This document shows, one piece after another, positions 10,840-21,715 of a stretch of DNA of 64,000 nucleotides; position 1 is the first letter of the stretch, and the number at the start of each line of letters is the position of its first letter. The notes under the pieces were generated by a model that saw only the letters and a list, made by a program, of their open reading frames with translations, was not told the DNA's origin and did no database searches. The position numbers and the translations under genes were made by a program. The DNA is from Lasiosphaeria ovina. Lineage: Eukaryota; Ascomycota; Sordariomycetes; Sordariales; Lasiosphaeriaceae. The stretch spans positions 186,001 through 250,000 of the forward strand of contig JAULSN010000001.1 in the NCBI GenBank assembly GCA_033439765.1, given 5' to 3'.

Positions 10840-12366
10840 TCACCTCCTGTTGTCCCTGACAGAATAGAACCTCATAGCCTGGCGGACCACCGCATCGGGG
10901 CCTCCATCCTCGAGGTCAAGCTCGAGATCGCCCACGGACCGCCGGCGGCCACGGTACGCGGCCGCGCTGTGGCGGGGAGCAGCGATGCGCGGCGGCTGGC
11001 GCACCGTGAGGCCCTCTTCATCCGAGGGCCAACCGGCCGCTTGGGCCGGCGGGATCTCGACAATGTCGTTTTCGAGCTGTGTTCCTGCCGCACCGTGCTG
11101 CCTTGCTGACGACTGCAGCGGCCATGTAGGTTGCTGTGAGGGCTTAATTGGACCGTGGCTGGAATTCCGCGAGCCTGGCGCTTTGCTGGATGACCAGGAG
11201 CCGTCGATATCAGTTGAGCTGTTGTGCTTGCGAGCGGCGGGGTTGGAGAACGAAGACGAGGAGGACGAGGCGGAGAAGTGCGTCGGGAAGATGTAGGATA
11301 GCGGGAGCCTGCACACGGGCAGGCACGCGCAGATGATGGCGAGGTTCTCTTCGATCATGGTCCAGATCGACGAGTCGATGTCCCCTAGCAAAGAGAAAAG
11401 GGGCGTCAGACAAGCTTCGTGTTTTGGGCTAATGGAAATATGCGGGAGCTTACAAGTGATGTCCGGACTGGTGGTGGAGAAGCTGAGCGTCTGCATGCGG
11501 AGGATGCTGGTGACGGTCGTGCTAGAGCGGGCGAACAAGATCAGTTCTCCGTCGAATGATCGTGAATCACGCAAGACTCACAACAGACCCAACGCAAAAA
11601 CAACCATCAGCGCCACCTTCTGGCCCGGCGGCAGGTGCGACGAGTAGATGGGATACATGGGAAGCGCCAGGATGAGGATGTCGGTGGCGATAGAGAACCC
11701 GGCATTGGCGTACCAGAAGTCTGTCATGCTGATGCACTCGCCGGAGATCGTCTTGTCCCAGGCCCGCGGGACCGGCGAGCACTGCCGGATAGAGGCCACG
11801 GTGGTGGCAACCATGTACGCTAGGACAGTGGCCAGGAGCGTCCAGCACGCGATCCTGAACTGCCTGGTCACGAATATGCGGAGATATAGCAGGAGAATCG
11901 ATGCTTTGGACAGGTTAATGGTGAGCTTGTAGAAGATCTGGGCCACGTAGAATAGCTGTTCGGAGTTAGCCAGCGGATCCGTGCCAGACTGGACACCCCT
12001 ATCGCCCCTTGGAAGCCGATACGTACCTTGAGTGCCATCGATTTGTTTTGCCGAGACAGGTTGGCTACATGCTGCCCGAAGCCGTACGCGCACGACGCCA
12101 TCATTAGCGCCGACACGGTGGTTGCAAAGACCTGGTCACGGCAAAGCGTCAGACTCCATTCCGCAGGCAATTGACAGCGGTATGGCAATAGCTACCCAGG
12201 AGGCCACAATAGTACCGTCATCCCAGCCAAAGCCGGACCAGCCTCTCAGCTTGAGGCGGGCCCAAATGCGAACGGCCACAAAGGCCGACGTCAGGACGAA
12301 GAAGAGGATGCACGGCAGCTGGATCTGGTAGGCCCTGTTGTCCCCAGGCTGGTTTTCCGATACCAT
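10840..12366 (-). CDS. Fungal rhodopsin-domain (PTH11-like) membrane protein
   Basis: Five exons on the minus strand (12366-12196, 12131-12027, 11955-11582, 11521-11454, 11384-10840) give 420 residues with all phases consistent. Seven hydrophobic segments are visible. Hallmarks are RIWARLKLR, then GWDD (residues 45-60), SCAYGFGQH, LSKASILLLYLRIF, the RQCSPVPRAWD loop, DILILALPM, and TW|DIDSSIW with IICACLP near the last helix. The final 150 residues are a polar, serine-rich cytoplasmic tail. The family comprises GPCR-like surface proteins, some of which sense host or environmental cues; ligands are mostly unknown. The ATG inside the MVSENQPGD peptide was chosen. An in-frame GTG lies 24 bases upstream. 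Confidence 0.85.
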
Positions 12367-13675
12367 GGTGACGGCGAGAGGGGGTGCCACGAGTGCTTGA
12401 TTCTGGTTTTTAGTGAAGGGGCTGCATGACTGGCAGTTGGTTCGAGATGATCCATCGACTATATCATGGACTACACTCGGCTGTGATAATCGCTGCCAAG
12501 GTTGGGTTAACTATATCTGCCTAACTAGTGTGTGCGGTTTGAGACAGAGAGGGAAGTTGGGCTATCAGAAGACGCTCTCCCAAGACAGCAAGCGTACAGG
12601 GACGAGGGGCTGGGAGCCAGTGTCTATCGTTGTGAGGAGCCGGATCCGGTGAACGGCTGGAGAGCATGCCGATCATTAATTACACCCGAACATATCTACA
12701 CAATCCACGGCACAACCGAGGACAAGAAAAGACTTCGCATCGAGATAAACGAAAGCGCTATCTTTCAGGAAACTGGCAAGCACCTGATTTTAGCGCCCTG
12801 GACTTGTGGGCGAGGGACGACCTGACCCAAGACGTCTCAATCCGCGCACCAAGACATACATGAACGCTTGGGCAGGAGCCGTGCCGATCGCTGGCGAGAA
12901 GGCGTCTGCCTTTCGGCTAGCTGAAAGTGCCATTGGTCCTTGCTTCCACGTTAGCTGGCAGGACTGACTAGATCTGCAAGGCTAAGCTGTATGTCTCACA
13001 GTGCCCTGACTGCAAGGGATCTCACAGTGCCCCGACTGCAAGGGAGATGAACGTCCCGAAGCGGTGTGACAAGAGGGGGAGCATTGTCTTGTTTTCTTAG
13101 CTGGAGTGGAACAAGAAAACGACTAAAGACTAGCGTACGTAGCTTGAACTGGCAGCCAAGCAGCCCAAAAATCGGATGCAAAAGGCGCCAGACAGCTGCA
13201 CGTTGAAGCCACCGGCGAGCTAAGCTGCAGGGCATAACGCCTCGCGACAACAAGACGCCCCGAGAGGCGCATCTTTCCGAGCGCACCACCAAAGTCCGCA
13301 GTGGCGTCCGTAACTTTGCTTTTTCTATTGTTTTTGTTAGCCCACACTCGGTCCAGCCCCACGAATGCCCTTGTATTGCCAGCGACCTGCTGCGACTGCC
13401 CGCTGCAAGGGGGAATCACGGATCACAGACATTCGACCACCAGATCCTATTCCAGTTCCCACTTTTTGGCAGCAATGTGAAAATAAAACACCCGCTCGCC
13501 TTTCGCTGCGCTCGGTACCTTGAGGCACACATCAACCGCCCTGTCTTACCATTTCGGGAGAAGAGGGAGACACGCCAATACCAAGAAACAGCCATCTCCA
13601 CAAGGCGCCAATCTTTCCCTCTTTGCCAACTCTAATATTCTAGTCCAGACGAGCAAATACATCAGTCATCCAACA
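12367..13675. other. 1.3-kb intergenic region with a 26-bp tandem duplication
   Basis: No coding signal. CTCACAGTGCCCTGACTGCA-type units of 26 bp stand head to tail at 12995-13020 and 13021-13046, nearly identical. The remainder should hold the promoters of the two flanking divergent genes. Confidence 0.5.
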
Positions 13676-14878
13676 ATGAGACTCACCACGGCACTGGCAC
13701 AGACGGCGCGGCAAGCTCGCTCGGCCGGGGTTTTCGTCTCGCTCGTGTGGTGTCTTGTCCAGCCAGAAGCCGCCACTACCGCCGCTGCCCAGCTCCCTTC
13801 CCCCGCGATCGACAGCGGTCCGTTCCCCGCGGACCTGAATGGGAGCAACTTCACGTACCCATGGCCGGTCAATGTGTACCGGTTCCGGTCGCAAGGGCAG
13901 GAGCTGGAGATGGCTTTCATGGACGTGGCGCCCGCCGTTAACCCAACCGGCACCGGGGGACGAGAACGGAACTGCAAATTCTGGAAGTCATCGAACCCGC
14001 AGCAAACAAGAACTGCCCACGAGAAAACGGCCAAGGTCAAGACGGCGGTGCTTCTGCACGGCAAGAACTTTTGCGCAGCAACATGGGCTGAGACAGCCTC
14101 CCGCCTCAGCGGAGCCGGGTACCGTGTGATCGTGCCAGACCAAGTCGGGTTCTGCAAGTCGTCCAAGCCAGAGCCCGAAAAGGGCGGGTACCAGTTCAGC
14201 CTGCAGCAGCTGGCACTCAACACGCGGGGACTGCTGGCGGCGCTGGGTGTGGTGGGCGACGGCAACAGAACTGTTGACGGCGGCGGCGTGCTGGTCGTGG
14301 GCCACTCGCTCGGCGGGATGCTGGCGATACGGTACGGGCTGATGTATTCGGCAGACACCGTGGGGTTGACACTAGTGAACCCGATCGGGCTGGAAGACTG
14401 GAAGGCGGTTGGTGTGCCATACATAGACATCGACGCGAGCTTTGAGAGTGAGCGGGCGAGCGACTATGCTAGCATCCGCGCGTACGAGCAGGCGACGTAC
14501 TACGTTGGGGTATGGTCGGAGCAGTACGATGTGTGGGTGCGGATGTTGGTCAACATCTACCGCGGCAGCCGGGCGTTGGCTTATGCGCGCGCTCAAGCAC
14601 TAGTCGTCGACATGGTGTTGACCCAGCCCGTCGTGTATGAGCTAGGGTTGCTCAGACCGCGCACGCTGCTCGTCATTGGCGAGAAGGACACGACGGCCAT
14701 CGGTAAGCAGTGGTCGCCGCCAGAGGTCCAGGAAAAGCTGGGCCACTATAGTGTGCTTGGAAAGAGAGCCGCGGCCGCCATTCCCAACTGCACGCTTGTC
14801 GAGTTTCCCCCGCTCGGACACGCGCCGCAGATCGAGGACCCAGACAAGTTCCACGAGGCTTTGCTGGCCTGGCTGTAA
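13676..14878 (+). CDS. Secreted alpha/beta-fold hydrolase
   Basis: Single-exon gene of 400 residues. An N-terminal hydrophobic stretch after MRLTTALAQTARQARSAG suggests a signal peptide or anchor ending near residue 37 (EAATTAAAQ). Alpha/beta-hydrolase landmarks are in order: oxyanion HGKNF (about residue 124), VIVPDQVGFCKSSKP, nucleophile elbow VVGHSLGGM (about 205), acid residue in IGEKDTTAIG (about 342) and catalytic His in PPLGHAPQ (about 383). Subfamily motifs resemble hydrolases often annotated as haloalkane dehalogenase- or epoxide-hydrolase-like, but substrate cannot be assigned. Several N-glycosylation sequons (NGSNFT, GNRT, PNCT) fit secretion. Confidence 0.85.
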   Translation: MRLTTALAQTARQARSAGVFVSLVWCLVQPEAATTAAAQLPSPAIDSGPFPADLNGSNFTYPWPVNVYRFRSQGQELEMAFMDVAPAVNPTGTGGRERNCKFWKSSNPQQTRTAHEKTAKVKTAVLLHGKNFCAATWAETASRLSGAGYRVIVPDQVGFCKSSKPEPEKGGYQFSLQQLALNTRGLLAALGVVGDGNRTVDGGGVLVVGHSLGGMLAIRYGLMYSADTVGLTLVNPIGLEDWKAVGVPYIDIDASFESERASDYASIRAYEQATYYVGVWSEQYDVWVRMLVNIYRGSRALAYARAQALVVDMVLTQPVVYELGLLRPRTLLVIGEKDTTAIGKQWSPPEVQEKLGHYSVLGKRAAAAIPNCTLVEFPPLGHAPQIEDPDKFHEALLAWL

Positions 14879-15278
14879 CCATAATGTACCACTGTGTAAA
14901 ATAGACGCTGTCGGAATGCAGTGTAATCGGAGGAGTCTGTGTGCCCGTGTAGCAACGAAGGAGGAATCGCGAAGACTTAGACTGGAATTGTTAGCTGTAT
15001 TCCGTCCAAAACAAGGCGTCAATGGGTCTAGTTTGGGACCAGTCCGGGGTGGCACTGGTTGAAGAACTGGTTCTGAATTGTCCTGTATATCATGCATGTG
15101 GTATGACTCCTAAGCACGCCGCAGCCGAAATGCAACGCCTGCCAATCCAGCGAAAAGCCGTTCCTTGGCCCCTCGCCCCTTATCTTCCTCGGCTGTGGAA
15201 GATTAATTCTGCTTCCAGAATCGTTTTTGTTCCTCAAACACTCACAAGCCAGTGACCCATTCCTTCCCGAACACCCCT
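14879..15278. other. Convergent 3' region, no gene
   Basis: Lies between the 3' ends of the hydrolase (+) and uL14 (-) genes. No domain-bearing frame; presumably both 3' UTRs. Confidence 0.5.
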
Positions 15279-16190
15279 TTACATCACGACGCCAGAGTTG
15301 CTGGCAATACGGGGCCAGAGCTCCGCAGCCTCCTTGCCGACGGGCCCGGTAATGGCAGAGCCCTTCATCTCGCCCTTGGGGTTGACAATCTGGACCGAGG
15401 CAGTCAGCACCATTCCGATTTATTAATTGAGAGCGATAGTAGTGGCGAGAAGGTTGAGCACCACAACTCGAAAACAGGGTGGGTGGATTTTCTAGACTTA
15501 CCACACCGGCGTTGTCCTCGAAGTAGAGGAAGACGCCATCGAAGCGCTTCCACGGCTTGGACTGACGGACAATGACGGCCGGGTGGACCTTCTTCCGGAG
15601 CTCAGGCTTTCCCTTCTTGACTGTGGCCATCACCATATCGCCGACACCGCCAGCGGGCAGCCTGTTGAGGCGGGCACCGATACCCTTGACGGAGATGATG
15701 TAGAGGTTACGCGCGCCGGAGTTGTCTGCGCAGTTCATGATGGCACCACTGTTTCGTTGTCAGCCAATTCCTGCCCCTCCAAAACTTGTCCTCAAGCGCA
15801 GTCGCAACAGAATTTGCTTCGTGGCAGCCAGGCGACCTTTTCGAGGAACGGGACGAGGATCGATCGAACGTACACTGGGAGACCCAGGGTCATCTTGAGC
15901 TTGCCACCGGGGGCACCACGTCTGCACAGATGGTCGTTAGCGGGCTGTTTTCGCAGAGAAAATTCCAGTCCCAAAATCCAAGCACAAGCCTCCTCTGTCG
16001 CCAAGACCTAGAATTTCGAGGAGCGCTGTCTCCTACTCTGTTTCTGGAGCTCAGCCGGCGCTGGCTTTCGCTCCGTGCGACTCGGACAGCGCTCCTGCGA
16101 TCATTCGGCCGGGGCGGCGAGATTGTCGGAAGTCGGAAAATAGCATTGTGTGCGTGCATAGGCGGGATGTACTCACGAAATTTTGGCCAT
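15279..16190 (-). CDS. RPL23: 60S ribosomal protein uL14 (yeast L23)
   Basis: Four exons (16190-16177, 15921-15874, 15748-15502, 15389-15279) encode 139 residues, the family length. The start [20 protein letters not shown] is split by a 255-bp first intron after 14 coding bases. Signature segments are [47 protein letters not shown] and the C-terminus [13 protein letters not shown]. uL14 sits on the 60S subunit interface near the L19 and sarcin-ricin region. An early first intron is typical of fungal ribosomal-protein genes. A telobox-like element about 205 bp upstream is listed separately. Confidence 0.97.
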
Positions 16191-16639
16191 TGCGAAGGTC
16201 TGGGTGTGAGATGTCGACTTGACGATGGGGAGTCGAAATTTCGGGGACAGGACGCAATTCACAAATTGGGTCGGCCGCTCGCGATATTTTTTGGTGTGGG
16301 CCGAAAACCCTACCCGATCTGTGACAGGTCACGTGGATCAGACTGTGGGGTTGGCGAGGGCTGAGGGCGGGGCACGTTTTTGATGCGCTATACTGACCCT
16401 AACCCTACGATGCAACATTTTGCCACGCCTGACCTTTATCCACGACCACTACAATATGCATTTCATTCTGGGTGCGGTCACTTTGTAATACAAAGTTTAT
16501 CATTTGCAACTGTGGAAGAAGCGAAAAGGATTTGACGAATAGGCCCGATGTGATGTTCAATGCGTTCTCTGCAGAGGCGCTAACAGACTACACGCAAATA
16601 CTGCCGGATGCCTGTTAGTGCCCCACCAATTCGTCGTGT
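16191..16639. other. uL14 promoter / malic enzyme 3' region
   Basis: Intergenic 449 bp between two minus-strand genes. It holds the telobox-like site and presumably the malic enzyme 3' UTR. No gene seen. Confidence 0.5.
16394..16405. promoter_or_regulatory. Telobox-like element upstream of uL14
   Basis: GACCCTAACCCT, two near units of the telomere repeat, about 205 bp upstream of the uL14 start codon. A CACGTG palindrome lies closer, near 16329. Telobox-type sites bound by Tbf1-like proteins are known in ribosomal-protein promoters of several fungi; use here is inferred. Confidence 0.4.
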
Positions 16640-18767
16640 CTAGTTCTTGCCTTCCAAGCTTCCCACAACGCGCATGTCACCCTTGGCTTGCGGGCTGGCG
16701 TCTTCCATGTCAACGTACTTCAACGGCCTGTACTTTGCGTCCCACATCTGCTCGCGTATCCATTCGTCCAATTCCTCGTCATCTGTCGGAATGTCCTTCT
16801 CAGTCGCCTGGCCTTCCTCGACCGCTGCTTGAATGACTTTGCGGGCCACGCGCACGCTGACATCGCGCACTGCTCCGACGCCGGGCAGCAGCGGTGCCGT
16901 CGCGTCCTTATCCTGGATGGCCGGGCCAAGCTCAGCCACGCCGTTCACCGCCGCCACGAGCATCTTGTCTGTCACGCGCTGGGCCCGGCAGATGACGGAG
17001 CCAAGTCCAATGCCGGGGAACACGACGCTGTTGTTGCACTCGGCAATGGAAATCTCAATCTCTTTCCCATCAGCTCCCCACGGGCCCCGGACTGGGTCAA
17101 AGGGACTGCCAGTGGCGACAAGTGCCTTGCCATCTGTCCAAGCCAGCAGATCCGCGGGAACCGCTTCATGGAGGCGCGTCGGGTTGGACAGCGGCAAGAT
17201 GATGGGTCGCTCAACGTGAGAGGCCATGGCGCGAACAATGTCCTCAGTGAACGCTTTCGGCACTGTCGACGTGCCGACAAGCACGTTTGGTTTCGCCTCC
17301 TGAATTACGCTGAGCAAATTGCGTTCTTTGCCCTTCCACTCGTCCTCTGGCTTGGCATAGCCCTTCTGGGCGCCAGACAAGTGCTCAACTCCGGCCGTGA
17401 GAATTCCAGGCTTATCGACCAGCCTGTGGTGAATTAATTAATTGGCTGCCGTGTTACTAATGATCAAAAGGCACATACCATATCTGCTTGGCAGCCTCTT
17501 CCTTGCTAATGCCACCCTCAGTTGATATGGCATCGCGGACTTGATCGGCGATTCCAACACCGGCAGTTCCCGCACCAAAAACGACCATGCGAAGATCGCC
17601 CAGTGTCAGGTTTGACACGCGCAGCGCGGCCATGACGGCAGCCAGCGTCACACATCCAGTTCCTTGAACGTCATCGTTGAAGCAGGGAATTTCAGGACGA
17701 TATTTGTCGAGGATGCGTCGTGCTAGTTGTCCAACGTGAGCCATTGTCATTTAATATAAAGGCATCGTTTCAGTAAGGGACGCACCATTGTACAGGCCGA
17801 AATCCTCAAAGTGGATGTAACCCTTCGGGAAAAGCTCCCGCGCCGACTTGACAAAGGTGTCAACCAGGTTATCGTACTGCTCGCCCCGAACGCGCTTCTC
17901 CCGCAGGCCCAGGTACAACGGATCCTTCAAGAGCTCTTCATTGTCTGTGCCACAATCAAGGACAACCGGCAAGACGCGGTTTGGGTGGATCCCGGCACAC
18001 ACGGTCGTGAGGACAAGTTTGGCGATTGAGATCAAGATGCCGCCGCAGCCTTGGTCGCCAATGCCGAGAATCTCTTCTCCATCTAGAGGCTGGCGTCAGT
18101 ATTAAGCCTTGGGAAAGCCCACGCGCCGGAATGCGTGGCGTGACACACAAGGGAGCTTCTCCTACCGGTCACGACAATGTAATCGATGTCATCGGCCGTG
18201 GCCCACTTGGACAGGTCGTGGCGGACACGGTCCACGTCGTGGATGTTCAGAAATACGCCCTCCGGTCTCCGGAACAGGCGTGAGTAGTTCTGGATGGCAT
18301 CGCCTTCGGTTGGCGTGTAGACGACACTGAACATCTCCTGGATGTTGTCCTGAATCAACTATCATAGCATGTGATTGTTAACCGCACTGTTCGACCCAAA
18401 CCCCACATCCTGTTTTGTGTAACCACCTCACCCGCGTGGTAAAATGAGTGAAAAAACTCAGTTGGGAGTCGCGAATGCATACCTTAAAGTAGAGCACTTC
18501 ATTCTGCTCCTTCATAGATGTTAAGAAGGTGTTCTTAGCGAGGTCATCAGTCCGGCTGGAGTATTGGTCATATGCCCGCTTGACCTGCTGCTCGAGGGTC
18601 TGGATGCTTGGCGGCAAGAGACCCGATAGGCCAAAGTCGCGACGTTCTTCGCTAGAAAACGCCGAGCCCTTATTGAAGTAAGGGTGGTTGAGAAGGACGG
18701 TTCCCCGCAAGGCGCATTCGAGAGGCCCCTGTGTGCTCAGGGGCAGATTTCGCCCGGACTTCGTCAT
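16640..18767 (-). CDS. MAE1: NAD(P)-dependent malic enzyme
   Basis: Oxidative decarboxylation of malate to pyruvate with NAD(P)H. Five exons (18767-18483, 18358-18166, 18082-17786, 17722-17479, 17423-16640) give 600 residues, a normal length. Motifs in order: PLECALRGTVLLN, SVVYTPTEGDA, DGEEILGIGDQGCGG (spliced after the first base of the Asp codon), CAGIHPNRVLPVVLDCGTDN, YIHFEDFG, FNDDVQGTG (metal site), the dinucleotide fold VVFGAGTAGVGIA, and LSNPTRLHEA. The first in-frame ATG (MTKSGRN) was chosen; the frame is open upstream only from a GTG. No strong mitochondrial presequence is visible from this start, so a cytosolic location is more likely, but an upstream exon is possible. Confidence 0.93.
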
Positions 18768-19671
18768 TTGGCCGTCGGTGCGATTGGCAACAGGCGCAAG
18801 AAAAGGCCAAGACACACTGTGGCGATCGGTATCGGAACTGAAATGTCTCACAACAATCTTGGCAAAGGTTCTGCTACTACACGGAAAGGCTGCTTAGTAG
18901 CGACAGCGACGAGAACCGGGTTTGGCGGGATGACGTATCGAAGGGCACCGTATGTCCCACGTGGATCGGACGGCGTAGTATCCAAAATGGAGTGTGCAAG
19001 CAGCAAAGTCACTAACAGTTTTAGCAGCGGTTCTCACCCAAATTGTTAGTCCAAGAACTCATTTTACGACACATCTCAGCATTAGCATTGAGCACGCAAA
19101 ACACACGAAGAAGTGGTCTAACCTAGACCTGATAACGATCCACTTTGGGGTACAGAAGAAGTTGATTATCAAACTACTTCTTACAATAACACTCATGTTA
19201 ACATCATGCTAAATATGCTGGACTGACGGACAGTGCTAGGAGGAAAGGAGACACGCAGCGCACAAGTAACAACTCGGGAAGAAGAAGTGAGAATCACAAC
19301 AATAAGCTGTTAACCAGCTAAAGGTAAGTACCCATAGGCTGTGGATCTACTGCCCACTTAGAACGGCACCAAGCCGACCATTCTTCACAATGCGCAGCTT
19401 CAAAAGGCGTGGAGTTGTCTCTTGAGCGTCACTCTTGCTAAAATATGGAGCACATGACATGCCTAACTGCGGCAGGCAGTGTTATCGCCAATCATTCGAT
19501 CATAAATGGGCAGGTGCAGACGCATTGCGGCTGAGCTGTATGCAAAAGTCCACCGCCGAAATACACCTACATATATTTAGCTCTAGCACCATCAAAATCG
19601 CCCTGAGGCTTCCGATGCTTGTCTCGCTCACCAAGTTCTAACTCACTGGCTGACCGTTCATATCGCTTGGC
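18768..19671. other. Intergenic, no supported gene
   Basis: Probable promoter of the malic enzyme gene. The distal part may hide a first exon of the STAND-like relic, because a good acceptor (TTGCAG) precedes its first recognised block at 19672. No such exon could be identified. Confidence 0.4.
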
Positions 19672-20964
19672 TTGCAGGTGATTCAAGGTCTCGTTTCTTT
19701 CTACAAGGATGTACGGGATGGCGATGGAAATGTGGGCCATCTGCGCACCGGGCTCGAGGCTCTGCGAGACACACTGTCATCCCTCGAGGCCTCACTTTCC
19801 GATTCTTCTCGCCTCGCAGCGCTGCCCCCCACAGAGCGTGTAGAGGTGGGGATTGTCGCCACATACGGCGGAATTACTCGACTGCAGAATGTTTTGAAGA
19901 AGTGCAGCAATGTGGCAGCAACTGTAGCACCCGCTCTAACCCGGGCGAACGCGGCCTCTTCGGCTATGGCTCATGTTCGAGGGCTACTTGAGAAAGCTGG
20001 CCTATCTTTTCAGGAAAGGGACAGTCAAGGAACTCCGAGACACCGTCGCCGAATTGCAGTCACACCTTGCAATTGCTATTGGGTCTCTGAACTTGTGAGT
20101 TAATCGTTCCGGTCCACACCGCCTTGGTAATTACGAGTTAATGTTGTTGACTTGTCTGACACGTCGCAACTTGGAGAGACGGCAGCAAGGTGATTATAGG
20201 CGACACGACATCTATAGACACCGCTACAACGTCAATTTTGACAAAAGCAGAGGGAATGGAGCGCCATATTTCTCAAATTGATCGCCGCATATCCGAGCTC
20301 AATCGCCAGTTGATCCGTTTGTCCGAGACGCTGCCAGCATTGCAGGTTGGCTTGGATCGAATAGACAATCTCGTCTCAGTGGCTGTGTCATCAATGCAGG
20401 CCAGCCTCAGCAATTCCTTAGTCCAGGAAGGCGCTGAAACCTCAGACAACATTTTCAAGTCTCCCTTGGAACATGGCATGTCGCGGATGCGGAATATTTT
20501 ACGACTGCATATACGGAGAGCTCAATTCCATGCGGGTATTTGCAATTGTCCACGTTCACACTACCTGACCTCGGAGGTAATATTGCTCCCCATAATGATA
20601 TGGTCCAGAGACTGACAGCCTGGCTAATGCGAAACGCAGAATCGCCCACACAGTCGTTGAACGAGGCCGTTCTGAGTAAAGACCTTGGCGCGGTGGAGCG
20701 GCTTCTTCGGCGACTTAAGCCGGGCGATGTCCCATATGACCAATTTAGCTTCACCCCCGCCCATCGTGCCGTGGGATGGCCAACCGGGTTGTAGAAAATC
20801 ATCAGTATGGCGCCTCACCTAGTAGATACCCCGAAAGCTGACAGGATTCTGTCTGACAGCCGACCTATTCACTTTGCTTCTGTCGTCGGCTGTCAAGAAT
20901 CGGCAAGATTACTCCTTGAAAAAGACTGCCTACTCGATAGTGGGGTAGGTCATGCCCTTCTACA
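19672..20964 (+). pseudogene. STAND/ankyrin-type protein relic
   Basis: The first block (VIQGLVSFYKDVRDGDG..., helical, to about 20000) matches the N-terminal helical domain placed before NACHT or ankyrin modules in many fungal proteins. It then breaks: at about 19980 the family-like continuation YLRKLAYLFRKGTVKELRDT lies in another frame. A coiled-coil-like block (HISQIDRRISELNRQLIRL) follows at 20190-20480. Ankyrin-type repeats follow, LNEAVLSKDLGAVERLLRRL near 20655 and RPIHFASVVGCQESARLLLE near 20860, separated by an in-frame TAG at about 20792-20794. Reading frames differ between blocks, so this is a decayed gene. It ends where the minus-strand HET relic begins. Confidence 0.6.
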
Positions 20965-21001
20965 CGCAATCAAGTCCAGAATACCGAGGTCACGGACATA
21001 C

Positions 21002-21367
21002 TTATCGAAGCGCTCGCGGACCGCCGCTCAAGGCTCCTGCAGAGGTAGGCGAAGCAGGCGGCTGCTGTTGCGGTACTAGCGAAACATGGAGTTGATGGCC
21101 TCGGACAGCTTGGCGCTGCTCGACTTGTCGATGCAGCACGTGTCGACCCAGATGCACTCGAGCCCCTTCTTCAGCGCCTGGTCGGCGCACGCGCGGATCT
21201 TTGAGAATCCCTTCTTCGTCTCCGCCTCGTCTCTGCGCTTCCGCATATCCTTGTACGATAATTACCTCGTCATCCTCCCACCTGTGCGACAGGATAGCGT
21301 AACCGGGAAGTAGGCTGTCGTCGGCAAATTCCTCAAAGACGAGGCTGTGAGCGTTGAGCAGCTGCAT
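21002..21367 (-). pseudogene. HET-domain N-terminal relic
   Basis: Starts at an ATG as MQLLNAHSLVFEEFADDSLL and continues YAILSHRWEDDEV, a standard HET start. A one-base shift near 21260 moves the frame. The next block reads KKGFSKIRACADQALKKGLE and CIWVDTCCIDKSSSAKLSEA, the conserved HET centre. It then hits TAG at 21078-21076 where the family has Trp (after INSMFR). A TGG to TAG change is what RIP or simple decay would give. No C-terminal continuation was found; the relic abuts the ankyrin relic tail to tail. Confidence 0.7.
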
Positions 21368-21715
21368 GCCGTGTTGGTTGTAATTGCACGGCTGTATCAT
21401 CCATAGTTAGTGGAGTTTGTCAATCAGATCGGTGGGGTTGGCGTTGGGAAAACACGACATATCCAATGCTCCACCTCCACCCCTTTGCCCCACTCCTTCA
21501 AAAGATATGCAGGGTTAGGGTTCTCCGAAAACTGTTCGGGTGAAATTCCAGCGCACCCGCCCTGCTGCAGTGCAGTTGCTGCCTTGCTACCCGCCCTGCA
21601 GGCCACGACGGCCGCCCGCTCCCAATGGCTGCCATCGTTAGGTCAGGAACCAGATCAAAGCATGCTCACAGCCCCCGACTCATAAGCAGACTGATATCGC
21701 TCGCTGAGGCGCGGC

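Noticed and set aside
16394..16405. Telomere or telomere-proximal repeat
   Set aside because: Only two near units in unique sequence between housekeeping genes; read instead as a possible promoter element.
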